Shown: piece by piece, positions 36,278-45,594 of the stretch | Layout: each line of letters opens with the position of its first letter | Numbering within the stretch: the first letter of the stretch is position 1 | DNA from: Pseudomonas corrugata | GTDB taxonomy: Bacteria > Pseudomonadota > Gammaproteobacteria > Pseudomonadales > Pseudomonadaceae | NCBI RefSeq assembly: GCF_001269905.1 | Contig: NZ_LHVK01000006.1 | Location: 62,001-126,000 of the forward strand | Reading direction: 5' to 3' | Length of the DNA: 64,000 nucleotides | Notes under the pieces: model-generated | What the model was told of the DNA's origin: nothing | Database searches by the model: none | What the model saw: the letters and a program-made list of their open reading frames with translations, nothing else | Position numbers and translations under genes: made by a program

Positions 36278-37027
36278 TCAGTGCCGGTTTTCCCGATATT
36301 GGCTCGGCGACAGGCTGGTCAGGGCCCGGAACTGGCGACTGAACGCGCTGTGGTCGGTGTAGCCGCAGCGCAAGGCGATGTCGGTGATGGGCAGGTCCTG
36401 GTCCAGCAGCAGGCGCGAGGCTTCTTCCAGCCGGGCCTTGTGGATCATTTGCCGGGGCGTGAGCTGGAAGATGCGTTTGCAGTGCCGCTCCAGTTGGGCC
36501 ACCGACAATCCGGCGATGGCGGTCAGTTCGGCAAGGCTGATAGGGCGGGAGAAGTGGCTCTTGATGTAGGCATCCACCGCCGCCAGTTTCTGGAACGCCG
36601 GGTGGCTGGACTGAGGCAGTTGCAGATCCCGTGAGATGCCGGCCAGGCCGACGATCTGGCCGTTGGGCTCGCGCAGGGCGATTTTATGGGTCAGGCACCA
36701 CACAGGTTGATTGCCGTAGTACAGGTGGAGTTCGAGTTGGTCGGCCAGCTCCCGACCGCTGGCCAGCACCCGTCGATCCTGTTCGGTGTACAGCGGGCCG
36801 AAACGCTCGGGGAATACTTGCTCAGCGGTGAGGCCCAACAGATCGCTGCTGTGCTTGAAGCCACAGCGCCGGGCCAGGGTCTGGTTGACGAAGGCGTAGC
36901 GGGCCTGGGTGTCCTTGATGAAGAACACCACGTCCGCGAGGGTGTCGAGCAGCGGTGCGATGGATTGCAGGCTGTGGAGCAGGGTGTCCAGGTCGCAGGG
37001 GGGGAAGGAGGTGAGCGAGGGATACAT
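36278..37027 (-). CDS. AraC-family regulator with N-terminal PAS-like domain
   Basis: 249 residues. About 20-130 form a PAS-like sensor (FFIKDTQARYAFVNQTLARRCG, then GLAGISRDL). The C-terminal 100 are the double helix-turn-helix of AraC proteins (LAELTAIAGLSVAQLERHCKRIF and DIALRCGYTDHSAFSRQFRALT). It sits between the two halves of the hydroxyproline locus. P. aeruginosa has an AraC-type LhpR in the equivalent place, so this is likely the hydroxyproline-responsive activator. Confidence 0.82.
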   Translation of the reverse strand: MYPSLTSFPPCDLDTLLHSLQSIAPLLDTLADVVFFIKDTQARYAFVNQTLARRCGFKHSSDLLGLTAEQVFPERFGPLYTEQDRRVLASGRELADQLELHLYYGNQPVWCLTHKIALREPNGQIVGLAGISRDLQLPQSSHPAFQKLAAVDAYIKSHFSRPISLAELTAIAGLSVAQLERHCKRIFQLTPRQMIHKARLEEASRLLLDQDLPITDIALRCGYTDHSAFSRQFRALTSLSPSQYRENRH

Positions 37028-37096
37028 GGGGTTGGCATCATCTCGGGTGGTGGCAAGGGTTGCGCAAGAGTAGCAGCTGAATGATCGGCCAACTCA

Positions 37097-37184
37097 TGTG
37101 GGAGCGAGCCTGCTCGCGATAGCGGTGTGTCAGCAACCTATCGGTATCTGATAAAGCGCTATCGCGAGCAGGCTCGCTCCCACA
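37097..37184. repeat. REP pair
   Basis: Two facing REP copies, 37097-37125 and 37157-37184, between the dehydrogenase operon and the AraC gene. Confidence 0.9.
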
Positions 37185-37204
37185 AGCAGCCGCGCTTATG
37201 CAGC

Positions 37205-38461
37205 CTATGTGGGCGGGGTTTCTTCCAGCCCCAGCAAGGTTTCGATCCGCGCCGGGCTGAACGGCGGGCGTGGGGTGGGTGGCGTCCAGTCGAACAGATA
37301 CTCCAGGGCGGCGCCGCAGACCCGGCCCTGGCACGCGCCCATGCCACAACGGCTGGCGAGCTTGGCTTCGCGCCAGCTCACGTGGCCGATCAGGTCGCCA
37401 TAGGGTACGTCTTCGCACCGACAGACCAAGGTGTCGGCACGGGCCAGAGACTTGAGTCGCCCATCGAGGGCGAAGGCCTTGTTCAGTGTCCGGGCGAAAC
37501 CCTGCCAGCGTTCCCGACGCGGCCACAGGCGTTGGGCGAGCGCGGTATCGCCGACCGCCGCGTGACCGGCGATGGCGCCTTCCACCAGCGCCAGTTCGCT
37601 GCCCCCGAAACCGGTGCATTCGCCCGCGGCGTAATGGTCCTGGCGGCTCGTTGCCTGCCACGCATCCACCGCGAGGGCATTCTCGGCAAGCTCGCAGCCC
37701 AGGGCCTGGCCGAGCTGGATATTGGGGATGAGCCCGAAGCCACAAGCCAATCGATCACAAGCCAACTCGACGATCTTGCCCTGTTGCAGTAGACGGACGC
37801 CTTCGAGTCGCTCCCGTCCCAAGGCCTCCAGCACATGGCTGCCGGTACGATAATGCCGGTCGAACAGGCCGAACCCTTGCAGGAATTTGCCCGGCCAGCG
37901 CGGCAATTGCGCGGCGAAACCGGCCACGGCGGCACGGCCGGCCTGCTCGGCCACCCGTAGCACGCGGGCACCCTGGTGCCTGGCCGTGGCCGCGCTGGCC
38001 AGCAGCAGCGGCCCACTCCCGGCGATCACCAGGCGTTCCTCCCGCACCGGCAGGCCTGCCTTGATCAGTGCCTGCAAGCCGCCGGCACCGGTAACGCCGG
38101 GCAGGGTCCAACCGGGGAAGGGCAGCAGCAACTCCCGGGCGCCGGTGCACAGGATCAGGCGCTGGTAGGTGATCTGCCAACCGCGCTCGGCATTCTCTAC
38201 CAATAGGGTTTTATCGGCGGCGCAAGCGATCACCCGGGTGCCGGCATGGCAGCGCACATTGGCGCAGGTCTGCAACCGCTCACGCAGGCGGCGTGCCGCG
38301 CTGGGCAGACTGGCCTGGGGGCCGTCGCGCCAGATCTGCCCCCCAGGCAACGGGTTGTCGTCCAGCAGCACGATAGACGCGCCGCGGCTGGCCGCAGCCA
38401 GGGCGGCGGCCATGCCGGCGGGGCCGGCGCCGATGATCAGCAGGTCGGTGGTTTCGTTCAT
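37205..38461 (-). CDS. lhpE: FAD/NAD(P)-binding subunit of D-hydroxyproline dehydrogenase
   Basis: 418 residues from the ATG at 38461, which overlaps the stop of the 2Fe-2S gene (ATGA). The N-terminal FAD site is LLIIGAGPAGMAAAL; a second nucleotide site is near residue 155 (LVIAGSGPLLLASA). The C-terminal 85 residues are a BFD-like Fe-S region with CRCEDV and CGMGACQGRVCG. It matches the HcnB/OoxA-type alpha subunit of the heteromeric D-hydroxyproline dehydrogenase, which acts at the membrane or in the cytoplasm with the next two proteins. Confidence 0.85.
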   Translation of the reverse strand: MNETTDLLIIGAGPAGMAAALAAASRGASIVLLDDNPLPGGQIWRDGPQASLPSAARRLRERLQTCANVRCHAGTRVIACAADKTLLVENAERGWQITYQRLILCTGARELLLPFPGWTLPGVTGAGGLQALIKAGLPVREERLVIAGSGPLLLASAATARHQGARVLRVAEQAGRAAVAGFAAQLPRWPGKFLQGFGLFDRHYRTGSHVLEALGRERLEGVRLLQQGKIVELACDRLACGFGLIPNIQLGQALGCELAENALAVDAWQATSRQDHYAAGECTGFGGSELALVEGAIAGHAAVGDTALAQRLWPRRERWQGFARTLNKAFALDGRLKSLARADTLVCRCEDVPYGDLIGHVSWREAKLASRCGMGACQGRVCGAALEYLFDWTPPTPRPPFSPARIETLLGLEETPPT

Positions 38462-38694
38462 GGTCGGGTCTGCACGTGCATGCCGTCGCGGCACAGGGTC
38501 TGGCAAGCCAGGCGGCGCTGGCCGTCGATTGTTACCCGACATTCCTGGCAAATACCCATGCCGCACAAGGGCGCACGTCGCTGGCCGCTGACCGAGGTGC
38601 GACTGCAACCGTCCGCGCCCAGGGCCAGGGCGGCGGCGACACTGGTGCCGTGGGTGACCGTGAGGGGGCGGCCGTCCAGGAATAATTCAGGCAT
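38458..38694 (-). CDS. lhpF: (2Fe-2S)-binding gamma subunit of D-hydroxyproline dehydrogenase
   Basis: 78 residues, a small HcnA/OoxA-like [2Fe-2S] protein with ligands in LCGMGICQECRVT and a later ACQTLC. It lies directly before the alpha-subunit gene, with which it overlaps by 4 bases. The set of HcnA-like, HcnB-like and D-amino-acid-oxidase-like genes identifies the three-subunit enzyme described for P. aeruginosa hydroxyproline catabolism. Confidence 0.85.
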   Translation of the reverse strand: MPELFLDGRPLTVTHGTSVAAALALGADGCSRTSVSGQRRAPLCGMGICQECRVTIDGQRRLACQTLCRDGMHVQTRP

Positions 38695-38713
38695 CGGGAG
38701 GATTCCAATATGA

Positions 38714-38825
38714 AACCGTGGCGAGGGGATTTATCCCCGTTGGGCTGCGCAGCAGCCCCTCTGGATTACCCTGACACATCGAGTAGCCAGACTTCAGGGC
38801 CGCTACGCGCCCCAACGGGGATTTA
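38714..38825. repeat. GTGGCGAGGGGAT-family repeat, long form
   Basis: An imperfect inverted repeat beginning CCGTGGCGAGGGGATTTATC, with CCCCGTTGGGCTGCG and later CGCGCCCCAACGGGGATTT. It fills the gap between two dehydrogenase subunit genes and overlaps the stop of the second. The same long form recurs at 59.3 kb. Confidence 0.75.
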
Positions 38826-39941
38826 GCTGACATACACAGGTTCTCCCAGAAAACGCTGCGGCAGATAGGCCTGAGGGGCCAGTGGCGAGGCTTCGTTGAA
38901 CAACTGCGCCACCAGCAAGTCAGCCGTCGCGGGGGCCGTTGTGACTCCCAGTCCTTCATGCCCCACCGCCAGCCACAGGCCCTTGCGTTGCGGGTGCTGT
39001 CCCACCAGCGGCAGGCCATCGGGGCTGGCGGCGCGGAAGCCGGTCCAGGCGCGGATGCCGTTGAGTTGTGCCAACCCGGGCATGTAGTCGACGGCGCGCT
39101 TGAGCATCTTCGCCAGCATCCAGCCTTCCACTTGCGGGTCGACGGTGCCGAACTGCCGCGAGGCGCCGATGAACAGTTGCCCGGTGGGACGGGGCTGGAT
39201 ATTGCAGGCCACCGACGGACCGCTGGCGTTGTGGGCGCTGGTGACATAACCCAGTTCGACCAGGGTGTGGGTAATAGCGGCGGGGTAGCGATCGGTAATC
39301 AGCAGATGGCCTTTCTTTGGCTCGATCGGCAGCTCCGGGCACAGCTCGGTGGCCTGGATGCCGTTGGCGAGAATCACCGCCTCGGCCCTCAACCAGCGAC
39401 CATCGTCCAAACGTACACGCGGGCCGTCCACTTCGGCGACTTGTGCCCGCTGCTGGCGGATGTGCGGGCCGCTCAGCATCCAGCGGGCCGCAGCGGGCGC
39501 ATAGAGGATGCCGTCACCTTTGATCAGCAGGCCACCTTCCAGGCCTTCGCGCAGCTCGGGTTCGCGTTGGCGCAAGGCCCCGCGTCCGATCAGTTCGCAG
39601 TCTTCTCCATGAGCCAGCAGATTCAGGTACTTGCTGTTGGCTACCGCCATTTCCTGCGCATTGGCCGCCAACCACAAGGTGCCGTTATTGCGCCATGCGC
39701 AGTCTTCGGGCAGGACGTGCGCCAACTCGCGCCAGCGCTGCAGGGAGTATTGACTGAGGGCCAGTTCAGCCGGATTGTCGTCCAACACCAGCAGATGCCC
39801 CATGCCGGCCGCCGTCGCGCCGTGCCAGCCGGCGTCGAGCACCACCACCTTCAATCCACGCAGGGACAAGGCCCGGGCACAGGCTGCACCGATGATGCCG
39901 GCACCGATGACGATCACGTCGGCGATCAGGCCCTCGGTCAC
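38823..39941 (-). CDS. lhpB: FAD-dependent oxidoreductase, beta subunit of D-hydroxyproline dehydrogenase
   Basis: 372 residues of the D-amino-acid oxidase (DAO) family. The N-terminal FAD site is [18 protein letters not shown]; the C-terminal part has [14 protein letters not shown] and [16 protein letters not shown]. It oxidises D-hydroxyproline to pyrroline-4-hydroxy-2-carboxylate with the Fe-S subunits encoded next. Its ATG overlaps the stop of the epimerase gene (ATGA), which places the two steps in one coupled unit. Confidence 0.87.
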   Translation of the reverse strand: MTEGLIADVIVIGAGIIGAACARALSLRGLKVVVLDAGWHGATAAGMGHLLVLDDNPAELALSQYSLQRWRELAHVLPEDCAWRNNGTLWLAANAQEMAVANSKYLNLLAHGEDCELIGRGALRQREPELREGLEGGLLIKGDGILYAPAAARWMLSGPHIRQQRAQVAEVDGPRVRLDDGRWLRAEAVILANGIQATELCPELPIEPKKGHLLITDRYPAAITHTLVELGYVTSAHNASGPSVACNIQPRPTGQLFIGASRQFGTVDPQVEGWMLAKMLKRAVDYMPGLAQLNGIRAWTGFRAASPDGLPLVGQHPQRKGLWLAVGHEGLGVTTAPATADLLVAQLFNEASPLAPQAYLPQRFLGEPVYVS

Positions 39942-40870
39942 AGGCGAATGCCCCAGGCGAACGGGTCATCCGCTTCGATGATCAGCGTGGCTTCGGCGCT
40001 GATATAGGCGCGGCCGCGAATCGTCGGCACGATGCGCTCGCCCGCCTGCTCATAAGCGCCTTCGAACTCGCTGCCGATCACGCTGGCCTGACGCCAGGTC
40101 TGGCCGGGTTGCAGCTTGCCGTCCGCAGCCAGGCACGCCAGCTTGGCGCTGGTGCCGGTGCCGCAAGGGGAGCGATCGTAGGCCTTGCCGGGGCAGAGTA
40201 CGAAGTTGCGGCTGTCGGCTTGTGGGTCGTCGGCGAACAGTTCGATGTGATCGATCAGCCCGCCGTCCTCGCCACGAAAGCCTTGCTGCTCCAGCGCTTG
40301 CTGCACGGCGTAGGTGTAGGCAGTCAATGCGTCGAGGTTGTCGCTCGCCACTCGCTGGCCGTGGTCGGCGATAAGGAAGAACCAGTTGCCGCCCCAGGCC
40401 ACATCGCCTTCCACAGGGCCGATACCGGGTACTTCCAGGCGCAGCGCCTCACGGTAACGATAGGCGGGCACGTTGCGCACGCTGACCGAACGATCCTCAT
40501 GCAAGGTGGCCTGGACGGTGCCCACCGGGGTTTCGATGCGATGCACGCCCGGGCCGATCCGCCCCAGGTGAGCCAGCGAGGCCACCAGGCCGATGGTGCC
40601 GTGGCCGCACATGCCCAGGTAACCACTGTTGTTGAAGAAGATCACCCCCGCACAGGCACTTGGGTCGACCGGTTCACAGAGCAGCGCGCCCACCAGCACG
40701 TCGCTGCCCCGGGGTTCCAGCACGCAGGCGGCACGCCAGGCATCATGCTGCGAGGCCAGGCGCTGCCTGCGCTCGGCCATGCTGCCCTGGCCGAGATCGG
40801 GAAAACCGTCGATGACCAGTCGGGTCGGCTCACCGCCGGTGTGGGAATCGATCACAGTGATGCGCTTCAT
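39938..40870 (-). CDS. lhpA: 4-Hydroxyproline 2-epimerase
   Basis: 310 residues from the ATG at 40870 ([15 protein letters not shown]), with GGAAGTGG upstream. Proline racemase family with both catalytic Cys: C88 in MCGHGTIG and C236 in RSPCGTGTS. It interconverts trans-4-hydroxy-L-proline and cis-4-hydroxy-D-proline, the entry step of the pathway, and is first in the epimerase-dehydrogenase operon. Its partner at 30.3-31.3 kb lacks both Cys, so the two paralogues must do different chemistry. Confidence 0.9.
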   Translation of the reverse strand: MKRITVIDSHTGGEPTRLVIDGFPDLGQGSMAERRQRLASQHDAWRAACVLEPRGSDVLVGALLCEPVDPSACAGVIFFNNSGYLGMCGHGTIGLVASLAHLGRIGPGVHRIETPVGTVQATLHEDRSVSVRNVPAYRYREALRLEVPGIGPVEGDVAWGGNWFFLIADHGQRVASDNLDALTAYTYAVQQALEQQGFRGEDGGLIDHIELFADDPQADSRNFVLCPGKAYDRSPCGTGTSAKLACLAADGKLQPGQTWRQASVIGSEFEGAYEQAGERIVPTIRGRAYISAEATLIIEADDPFAWGIRL

Positions 40871-40985
40871 GGGACCACTTCCGTTCAGATAAGTGAGCGC
40901 AAGCGTGGCCCGCAACAGGGGGTAGCGGCTTGATGGTTTTATCTGTTGCCCATGACGAAATCGGCACAGCGCGGCGCGGCACTCA

Positions 40986-41897
40986 TCAGTCGGACGCGTA
41001 TCTCCACTGCCACTCGATGTGTTCTGTATTGATGCCCAGGGCCTCGAACTTTTCCGCCACGTAGCGCAGGCAGGCACCTCCGTCGGGGCGGTAGTGCCCG
41101 GAGGCATCGTTGACCATGGCAATCACATGTTCCATGCGATGTTCCCTGATCCTGAATTCCCCCGCGCACATGACGGGCCTGCCACTGCCGAGTTGGCTAT
41201 GCCTGATGTAGTTGGCCCGATCCGCGTGTTCCCAGCGTTTATAGATAATGGAATTCTCGGGGGTATAGACCCAGGTGTAGCTATTGGACTGGTCGTTGGG
41301 AGAGAGCATTTCACTGGTCTGCGATTTCAGTTGATTGCCGATCAACTTGCCATCCCACATACCCACCAGTTGACCGACGCCGTCGATTTTCGACGGGTCA
41401 TAGCAACGCCAGTGCATGAGATCGCCGATGAAGGGCATCCACCTGATCGGGTAGGTCTGAGCGTTGAGATCAACCGATCGATGGTCGGAATTCATCCAGT
41501 CGGAAAAATGCACATGGCCCGACCATACGGCCAGCAAGTGCGAGGAGGAATTCCTGAGCCAACGGTGCACCTGTTTGAAGGACAGGTTGGTGTAGATGTC
41601 ATTGGCCTTGATCAGCACGGATTCCAGTTCCCAGTCATCGGTGGCGATCGGGTGGGCTTCGGGCCTCTGGTAGAAGGTCACGCCGTCGATTTCGGACAAT
41701 GAGATCCGGGGGCGGCCGAACAGTCTGGGCAGGTCGATTTCCACCGTGATGGTCTGTCCGACTCGCGGGGCTTCACAGAATAATTGCATCTGGCTGAGGG
41801 GGCCCATGGACACATACAGGGTGTCGTCGGTGCCAGCCCAATGTTCATTGGTGATCGAGGCTGTCACCGTCAGGGTGTCTACAATGGTGTCGGTCAT
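40986..41897 (-). CDS. PLAT-domain protein with a C-terminal SGHYRP module, function unknown
   Basis: 303 residues without signal peptide or membrane helix. The first 100 resemble a PLAT/LH2 beta-sandwich ([22 protein letters not shown]), a domain that binds lipids or proteins. The last 70 carry [13 protein letters not shown] then [12 protein letters not shown], a module I associate with C-terminal parts of proteobacterial secreted or polymorphic-toxin-like proteins. The middle ([25 protein letters not shown]) is unfamiliar. It sits between the epimerase gene and the GntR gene but has no visible tie to hydroxyproline. Confidence 0.7.
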   Translation of the reverse strand: MTDTIVDTLTVTASITNEHWAGTDDTLYVSMGPLSQMQLFCEAPRVGQTITVEIDLPRLFGRPRISLSEIDGVTFYQRPEAHPIATDDWELESVLIKANDIYTNLSFKQVHRWLRNSSSHLLAVWSGHVHFSDWMNSDHRSVDLNAQTYPIRWMPFIGDLMHWRCYDPSKIDGVGQLVGMWDGKLIGNQLKSQTSEMLSPNDQSNSYTWVYTPENSIIYKRWEHADRANYIRHSQLGSGRPVMCAGEFRIREHRMEHVIAMVNDASGHYRPDGGACLRYVAEKFEALGINTEHIEWQWRYASD

Positions 41898-41984
41898 GAT
41901 TGAAGGTGCGTTCTATCTCTGATTAAGAAGTCACCGATTCTGGCGCCGCATGGCAGGACCCTGGTGGTACATATGTATGCGCGC

Positions 41985-42020
41985 AAAAAAAATGCCGGGT
42001 CGCTCAGAGCCCCGGCATTG
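41985..42020 (-). terminator. Rho-independent terminator of the GntR gene
   Basis: On the minus strand AATGCCGGG, an 11-base loop and CCCGGCATT are followed by a run of eight T, 18 bases after the GntR stop. Confidence 0.9.
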
Positions 42021-42037
42021 TCTTTTAGCGATCAGCT

Positions 42038-42709
42038 TCAATGGCTGGAAGGCAGGAACTCGAACAGCGTCTTGCAGACGCCGGCAATGTGCTCATCCAG
42101 CAGTTTCACCGCCCGTTCAACATCACCGGCACGGCAGGCATCGAGGATTTCCCGGTGCTCGTGATCGGCGCGTTCCTTGCCGGCCGACAGGCTCATCTGC
42201 ATGCGCAGGTAACGCTCCAGCTTGTCGTGGACCGAGCGGATCAGGCCGACCAGGAAGGGGCGTTGTGCCGGCTCGTAGAGGCAGGCGTGCAACTGCCAGT
42301 TGAGCTCGGCCCAACGCCCGACGTCGTCCTCGCCGATGAACTCGCGGCAGATTGCCTCGGCGCGAGCGAACGTGTCTTCGGTCATGTTGGGAATCGCCAG
42401 GCGCAGCACTTTATCCTCCAGCAGCATCCGCACTTCGAACATCTGCGCCAGCTCCACCTCGGAAATCCGCGTGACCATCGCGCCGCGATTACGCTGGAAC
42501 ATCACCAGCCCCTCGGCCTCCAGCCGCTTGAGGGCTTCGCGCACGGGGATCTTGCTGACGTTGAACTGACGGGCGATATCGTCCTGGCGAATCGGCTCGT
42601 CCTCGGCAAAATGCCCGGCCACGATGGCTTCGCGCAGGTGACGGGTAATGATTTCCGAAGTAGAAGGGGTGTTGCCCAGGTCGGGCAGGTTGAACTTGGA
42701 TAAAGTCAC
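42038..42709 (-). CDS. GntR/FCD-family transcriptional regulator
   Basis: 223 residues if started at the GTG at 42709; upstream extension is low-complexity and runs into a repeat. The N-terminal winged helix shows PIRQDDIARQFNVSKIPVREALKRLEAEGLV. The C-terminal FCD domain has the metal-binding Asp/His set (EVRMLLED, LHACLYEP, DHEHREIL). The GTATAC palindrome 31 bases upstream is repeated before the uptake operon, so it probably represses both itself and that operon until an imino acid or intermediate binds. Confidence 0.88.
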   Translation of the reverse strand: MTLSKFNLPDLGNTPSTSEIITRHLREAIVAGHFAEDEPIRQDDIARQFNVSKIPVREALKRLEAEGLVMFQRNRGAMVTRISEVELAQMFEVRMLLEDKVLRLAIPNMTEDTFARAEAICREFIGEDDVGRWAELNWQLHACLYEPAQRPFLVGLIRSVHDKLERYLRMQMSLSAGKERADHEHREILDACRAGDVERAVKLLDEHIAGVCKTLFEFLPSSH

Positions 42710-42739
42710 GGCGGCGGGTCGGTGGCTGAGTTGGGGATA

Positions 42740-42749
42740 TGGTATACGA
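42740..42749. promoter_or_regulatory. GTATAC operator before the GntR gene
   Basis: TGGTATACGA matches the palindrome before the uptake operon (TCGTATACGA) in 9 of 10 bases. It lies 31 bases before the GTG start, so it should act as an autoregulatory site. Confidence 0.55.
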
Positions 42750-42800
42750 CTTGGCGGAGGTGGTGTCTCGGATCTTGACGCTACCCTCCAGACGAGTGAA

Positions 42801-42838
42801 CCCTTGTGGCGAGGGGATGAATCCCCTCGCCACAAGGG
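42801..42838. repeat. GTGGCGAGGGGAT palindrome
   Basis: Perfect inverted repeat with 18-base arms CCCTTGTGGCGAGGGGAT and its complement around GA, directly after the MFS gene (its stop is at 42846) and upstream of the GntR gene. Confidence 0.85.
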
Positions 42839-42845
42839 GGATGTG

Positions 42846-44012
42846 TCAGCCGTGGGACATGCGGGTGACATACGCCTCTGTCCGCACGATGACCCATCCC
42901 GTCACCAACGCACCCAGCGACAGCGCCACCCCAAACAGGACCAACGCCACATCGGCGCCGAATCGGTCAGCCAAAAGGCCTGTGACCACCACCGGAATGC
43001 TGAACCCGACGTACGCAAACAGGAAGAACCCGGCGCTGACCCGGGCCTTTTCCAGGCCGGCCATTGCGGTGATCGCCGATAACCCGCCCAGGTAGAGAAA
43101 ACCGTAGCATGCGCTGCTGGCTCCCAGCGCCCCAAGCAGCACCGCGATCAGCGAACCGGTGCTCGCCCCCCAGGCCAGCAGCACATAACTCAAGGGCAGC
43201 ACCAGCAAGCCAAACCCGGTGGCCCTGGCCGGTTGCATGCGGCGCACCCACGGCTGGAACAGCAACCCGCAACTGATCACGGTGAAGGTCGACAGGCCCG
43301 ACCATTGCTGCAGGTCGTGGCGTGCCAACACCGAGGGCAGTATCGCGATGACCAGGCCCGAGGTTGCCCAGGCCAGCAACATGGAGAAGCCGTAGGGCAA
43401 GCTGCCGCTGGGGAACAGCGGCAGGCGCAGCATCGGTGCCCGAGGCGTTCTGGCGGCAGGGTCGGGCAGCCTGGAAACCACGATGAGCGCGATACTGGCC
43501 AGGAGTAATTGCAGCAAGAAACTGCCGGGCACGACACTTTGATGGGCGAACAGGAAAAGACTGGTCAAGGCCGCCCCCAGGCCGAAGCCAAGGGACGTAC
43601 TGGCGGTGATCCGATTGGCAGCAGAGCGGGTATCGCTGCCCGCCATCAGTTCGGTCATATAGGCCGTCGACGTCGCCGAGGCCAAGCCCGTGCCCACGCC
43701 CATCATCAGCCGCGCCAGACCCAGCGCGACAAGGTTCGGCCAGATCGAAGTGATGACCGTCGCCAGCATCGACAAACCCAGCGCCAGCAGTATCAGGGGC
43801 CGGCGTCCGACCCGGTCGGCCAGCCCGCCGAAGGCCAGCAGCACCGGCAGCACCCCCAGCACATAACACGAGAACGCAACCGCTGTTGCGCCGGCCCCGT
43901 AGCCGGACGCCTGGGCGTAGGTGGTGTACAGCGGCGCCTGCAAGTTGACCGCGAGGGTGATCAGGCAAAGACCGAAAGCCAGTCCCCACGAATGTCGATG
44001 CTGTGCGTTCAA
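42846..44012 (-). CDS. MFS transporter
   Basis: 388 residues from a TTG at 44012 that has GGGGAA upstream; no ATG fits the conserved N-terminus (LNAQHRHSWGLAFGLCLITL). Twelve hydrophobic segments and the MFS loop signature FGGLADRVGRRPLIL after the second helix place it in the DHA1-like drug/sugar efflux group. It is divergent from a MocR regulator 138 bases away, a pairing typical of regulator and target. The cargo is unknown. Confidence 0.85.
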   Translation of the reverse strand: MNAQHRHSWGLAFGLCLITLAVNLQAPLYTTYAQASGYGAGATAVAFSCYVLGVLPVLLAFGGLADRVGRRPLILLALGLSMLATVITSIWPNLVALGLARLMMGVGTGLASATSTAYMTELMAGSDTRSAANRITASTSLGFGLGAALTSLFLFAHQSVVPGSFLLQLLLASIALIVVSRLPDPAARTPRAPMLRLPLFPSGSLPYGFSMLLAWATSGLVIAILPSVLARHDLQQWSGLSTFTVISCGLLFQPWVRRMQPARATGFGLLVLPLSYVLLAWGASTGSLIAVLLGALGASSACYGFLYLGGLSAITAMAGLEKARVSAGFFLFAYVGFSIPVVVTGLLADRFGADVALVLFGVALSLGALVTGWVIVRTEAYVTRMSHG

Positions 44013-44150
44013 GCGTATTCCCCGGAAGTCCGATGAGTAGTCGTCCAGCGGACTATTACCGCCTGGCTTCACGGGAACAAGGAACAGGCCTAGGGGTTTT
44101 GTGATTAACTGTTTGCTCGAAATCGGCGAACACTTCAAGAGTCTCCCAGC

Positions 44151-45536
44151 ATGGACCTGAACATCGACCGCAATGCCGCCGAGCCCATGACCCGGCAACT
44201 GATGACTCAGCTCGTTGGCTGGATCAGCAGCCATCGCATCCGCCCCGGGGCACGAATGCCTTCCATCCGGCAATTGGCCCAGGAAAATGACGTCAGCTTG
44301 TCGTGTGTGATCAAGGCCTACGATCAACTGGTCGCCAGCGGTGTATTGGAGTCCCGGCATGGATCGGGTTTCTTTGTCGCCCAACAAGTGTCCCGGCCCG
44401 TGGGGCCGGATGCTGAGACAGGTGAGGGGGCGTGGACGTTATTCGACAACGAATCGACGCAGCTCAAGCTTGGCTGCGGTTGGCTGCCCGACACCTGGCG
44501 CGACGACACCGATCTGGGCCAGGCGATCCGTCAGGTAGTGCGCAGCGACAGCCACGCACTGTTCAACTACAGCACGCCCCTGGGCTCTGTACCTCTACGC
44601 CAGCACATTCAGAAACGCCTGAGCCTGATCGACATACACGCCGATCTTGCGCAGATCCTCACCACCCAAGGCGCCAGCCACGGCCTTGACCTGCTGGTGC
44701 GCACGCTCCTCAAGCCTGGTGACCTGGTCCTGGTGGAAAGCCCTGGTTACTACAACCTGTTCAATCTGCTGAAACTGCATGGCGTCAGAACCCTGGCCGT
44801 CCCAAGAGGCACCCAGGGCCCGGATCTCGACAGCCTCGAGCGCTTGCTCGGCCAGCACAAACCCGCCTATTTCTTCATTAACAGCATGTACCAGAACCCC
44901 ACCGGCACCAGCCTTGCGCCGAGCGTCGCATATCGTCTGCTGCAACTGGCTAGCCAGCATGATTTGCGCCTCATCGAAGACGACATCTACGCCGACTTCC
45001 AGAACGGGCCGACGTCCCGCCTGGCGACCCTGGACGGCCTGGACCGGGTGATCTACCTGGCGAGCTTTTCCAAGACGTTGTCCAGTTCGCTGCGCATCGG
45101 TTATGTCGTCGCCCAACCCGACATCATCAACCGGCTGGCCGAGGTCAAAATGGTGACCGGCATCGGCTGCTCGCTGCTGGCGGAAAATGTCGTGGCGACT
45201 TTGCTGGCCAACGGGGCCTATCGCAAGTTGTTGCAACGCCTGCGTCAGCGTTTGAACAAGCAGATGGCGAGCACGCTGCGTCAGCTTGACCAGGCGCACT
45301 GGGAGGTTTTCGCCGAGCCGACCGGTGGCCTGTTCGTGTGGGCCAGGCCTCGGCATGTGGAGAGCGGGCGGGTGCAGCAGATCGCCCGTGAGGCTCAGGT
45401 CCAACTCTCCCAAGGCGCCAGTTTCATGCCAGCGAGTGAAACGTGTGACTGGCTGCGGCTGAATGTGGCGTTCGTCCAGGACATTCGTGCGCAGACGTTT
45501 TTCCGGCGGATCGAAGAGGCGTCGCTGGCTGAATAG
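44151..45536 (+). CDS. MocR-type regulator (GntR DNA-binding domain fused to an aminotransferase fold)
   Basis: 461 residues. About 1-75 are a GntR winged helix (RIRPGARMPSIRQLAQENDVSLSCVIKAYDQL). A fold-type I aminotransferase domain follows, with PLP Lys in YLASFSKTLSSSLRIG, Asp in IEDDIYADF and Asn/Tyr in SMYQNPTG. Such proteins usually act as PLP-sensing transcription factors. The divergent MFS gene is the obvious target. Confidence 0.9.
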   Translation: MDLNIDRNAAEPMTRQLMTQLVGWISSHRIRPGARMPSIRQLAQENDVSLSCVIKAYDQLVASGVLESRHGSGFFVAQQVSRPVGPDAETGEGAWTLFDNESTQLKLGCGWLPDTWRDDTDLGQAIRQVVRSDSHALFNYSTPLGSVPLRQHIQKRLSLIDIHADLAQILTTQGASHGLDLLVRTLLKPGDLVLVESPGYYNLFNLLKLHGVRTLAVPRGTQGPDLDSLERLLGQHKPAYFFINSMYQNPTGTSLAPSVAYRLLQLASQHDLRLIEDDIYADFQNGPTSRLATLDGLDRVIYLASFSKTLSSSLRIGYVVAQPDIINRLAEVKMVTGIGCSLLAENVVATLLANGAYRKLLQRLRQRLNKQMASTLRQLDQAHWEVFAEPTGGLFVWARPRHVESGRVQQIAREAQVQLSQGASFMPASETCDWLRLNVAFVQDIRAQTFFRRIEEASLAE

Positions 45537-45594
45537 CAGAATGAGGCTGTGTGAGAGTGGGGCGGAATATCGGACTGTTCCCGCAAGCTGCGAC

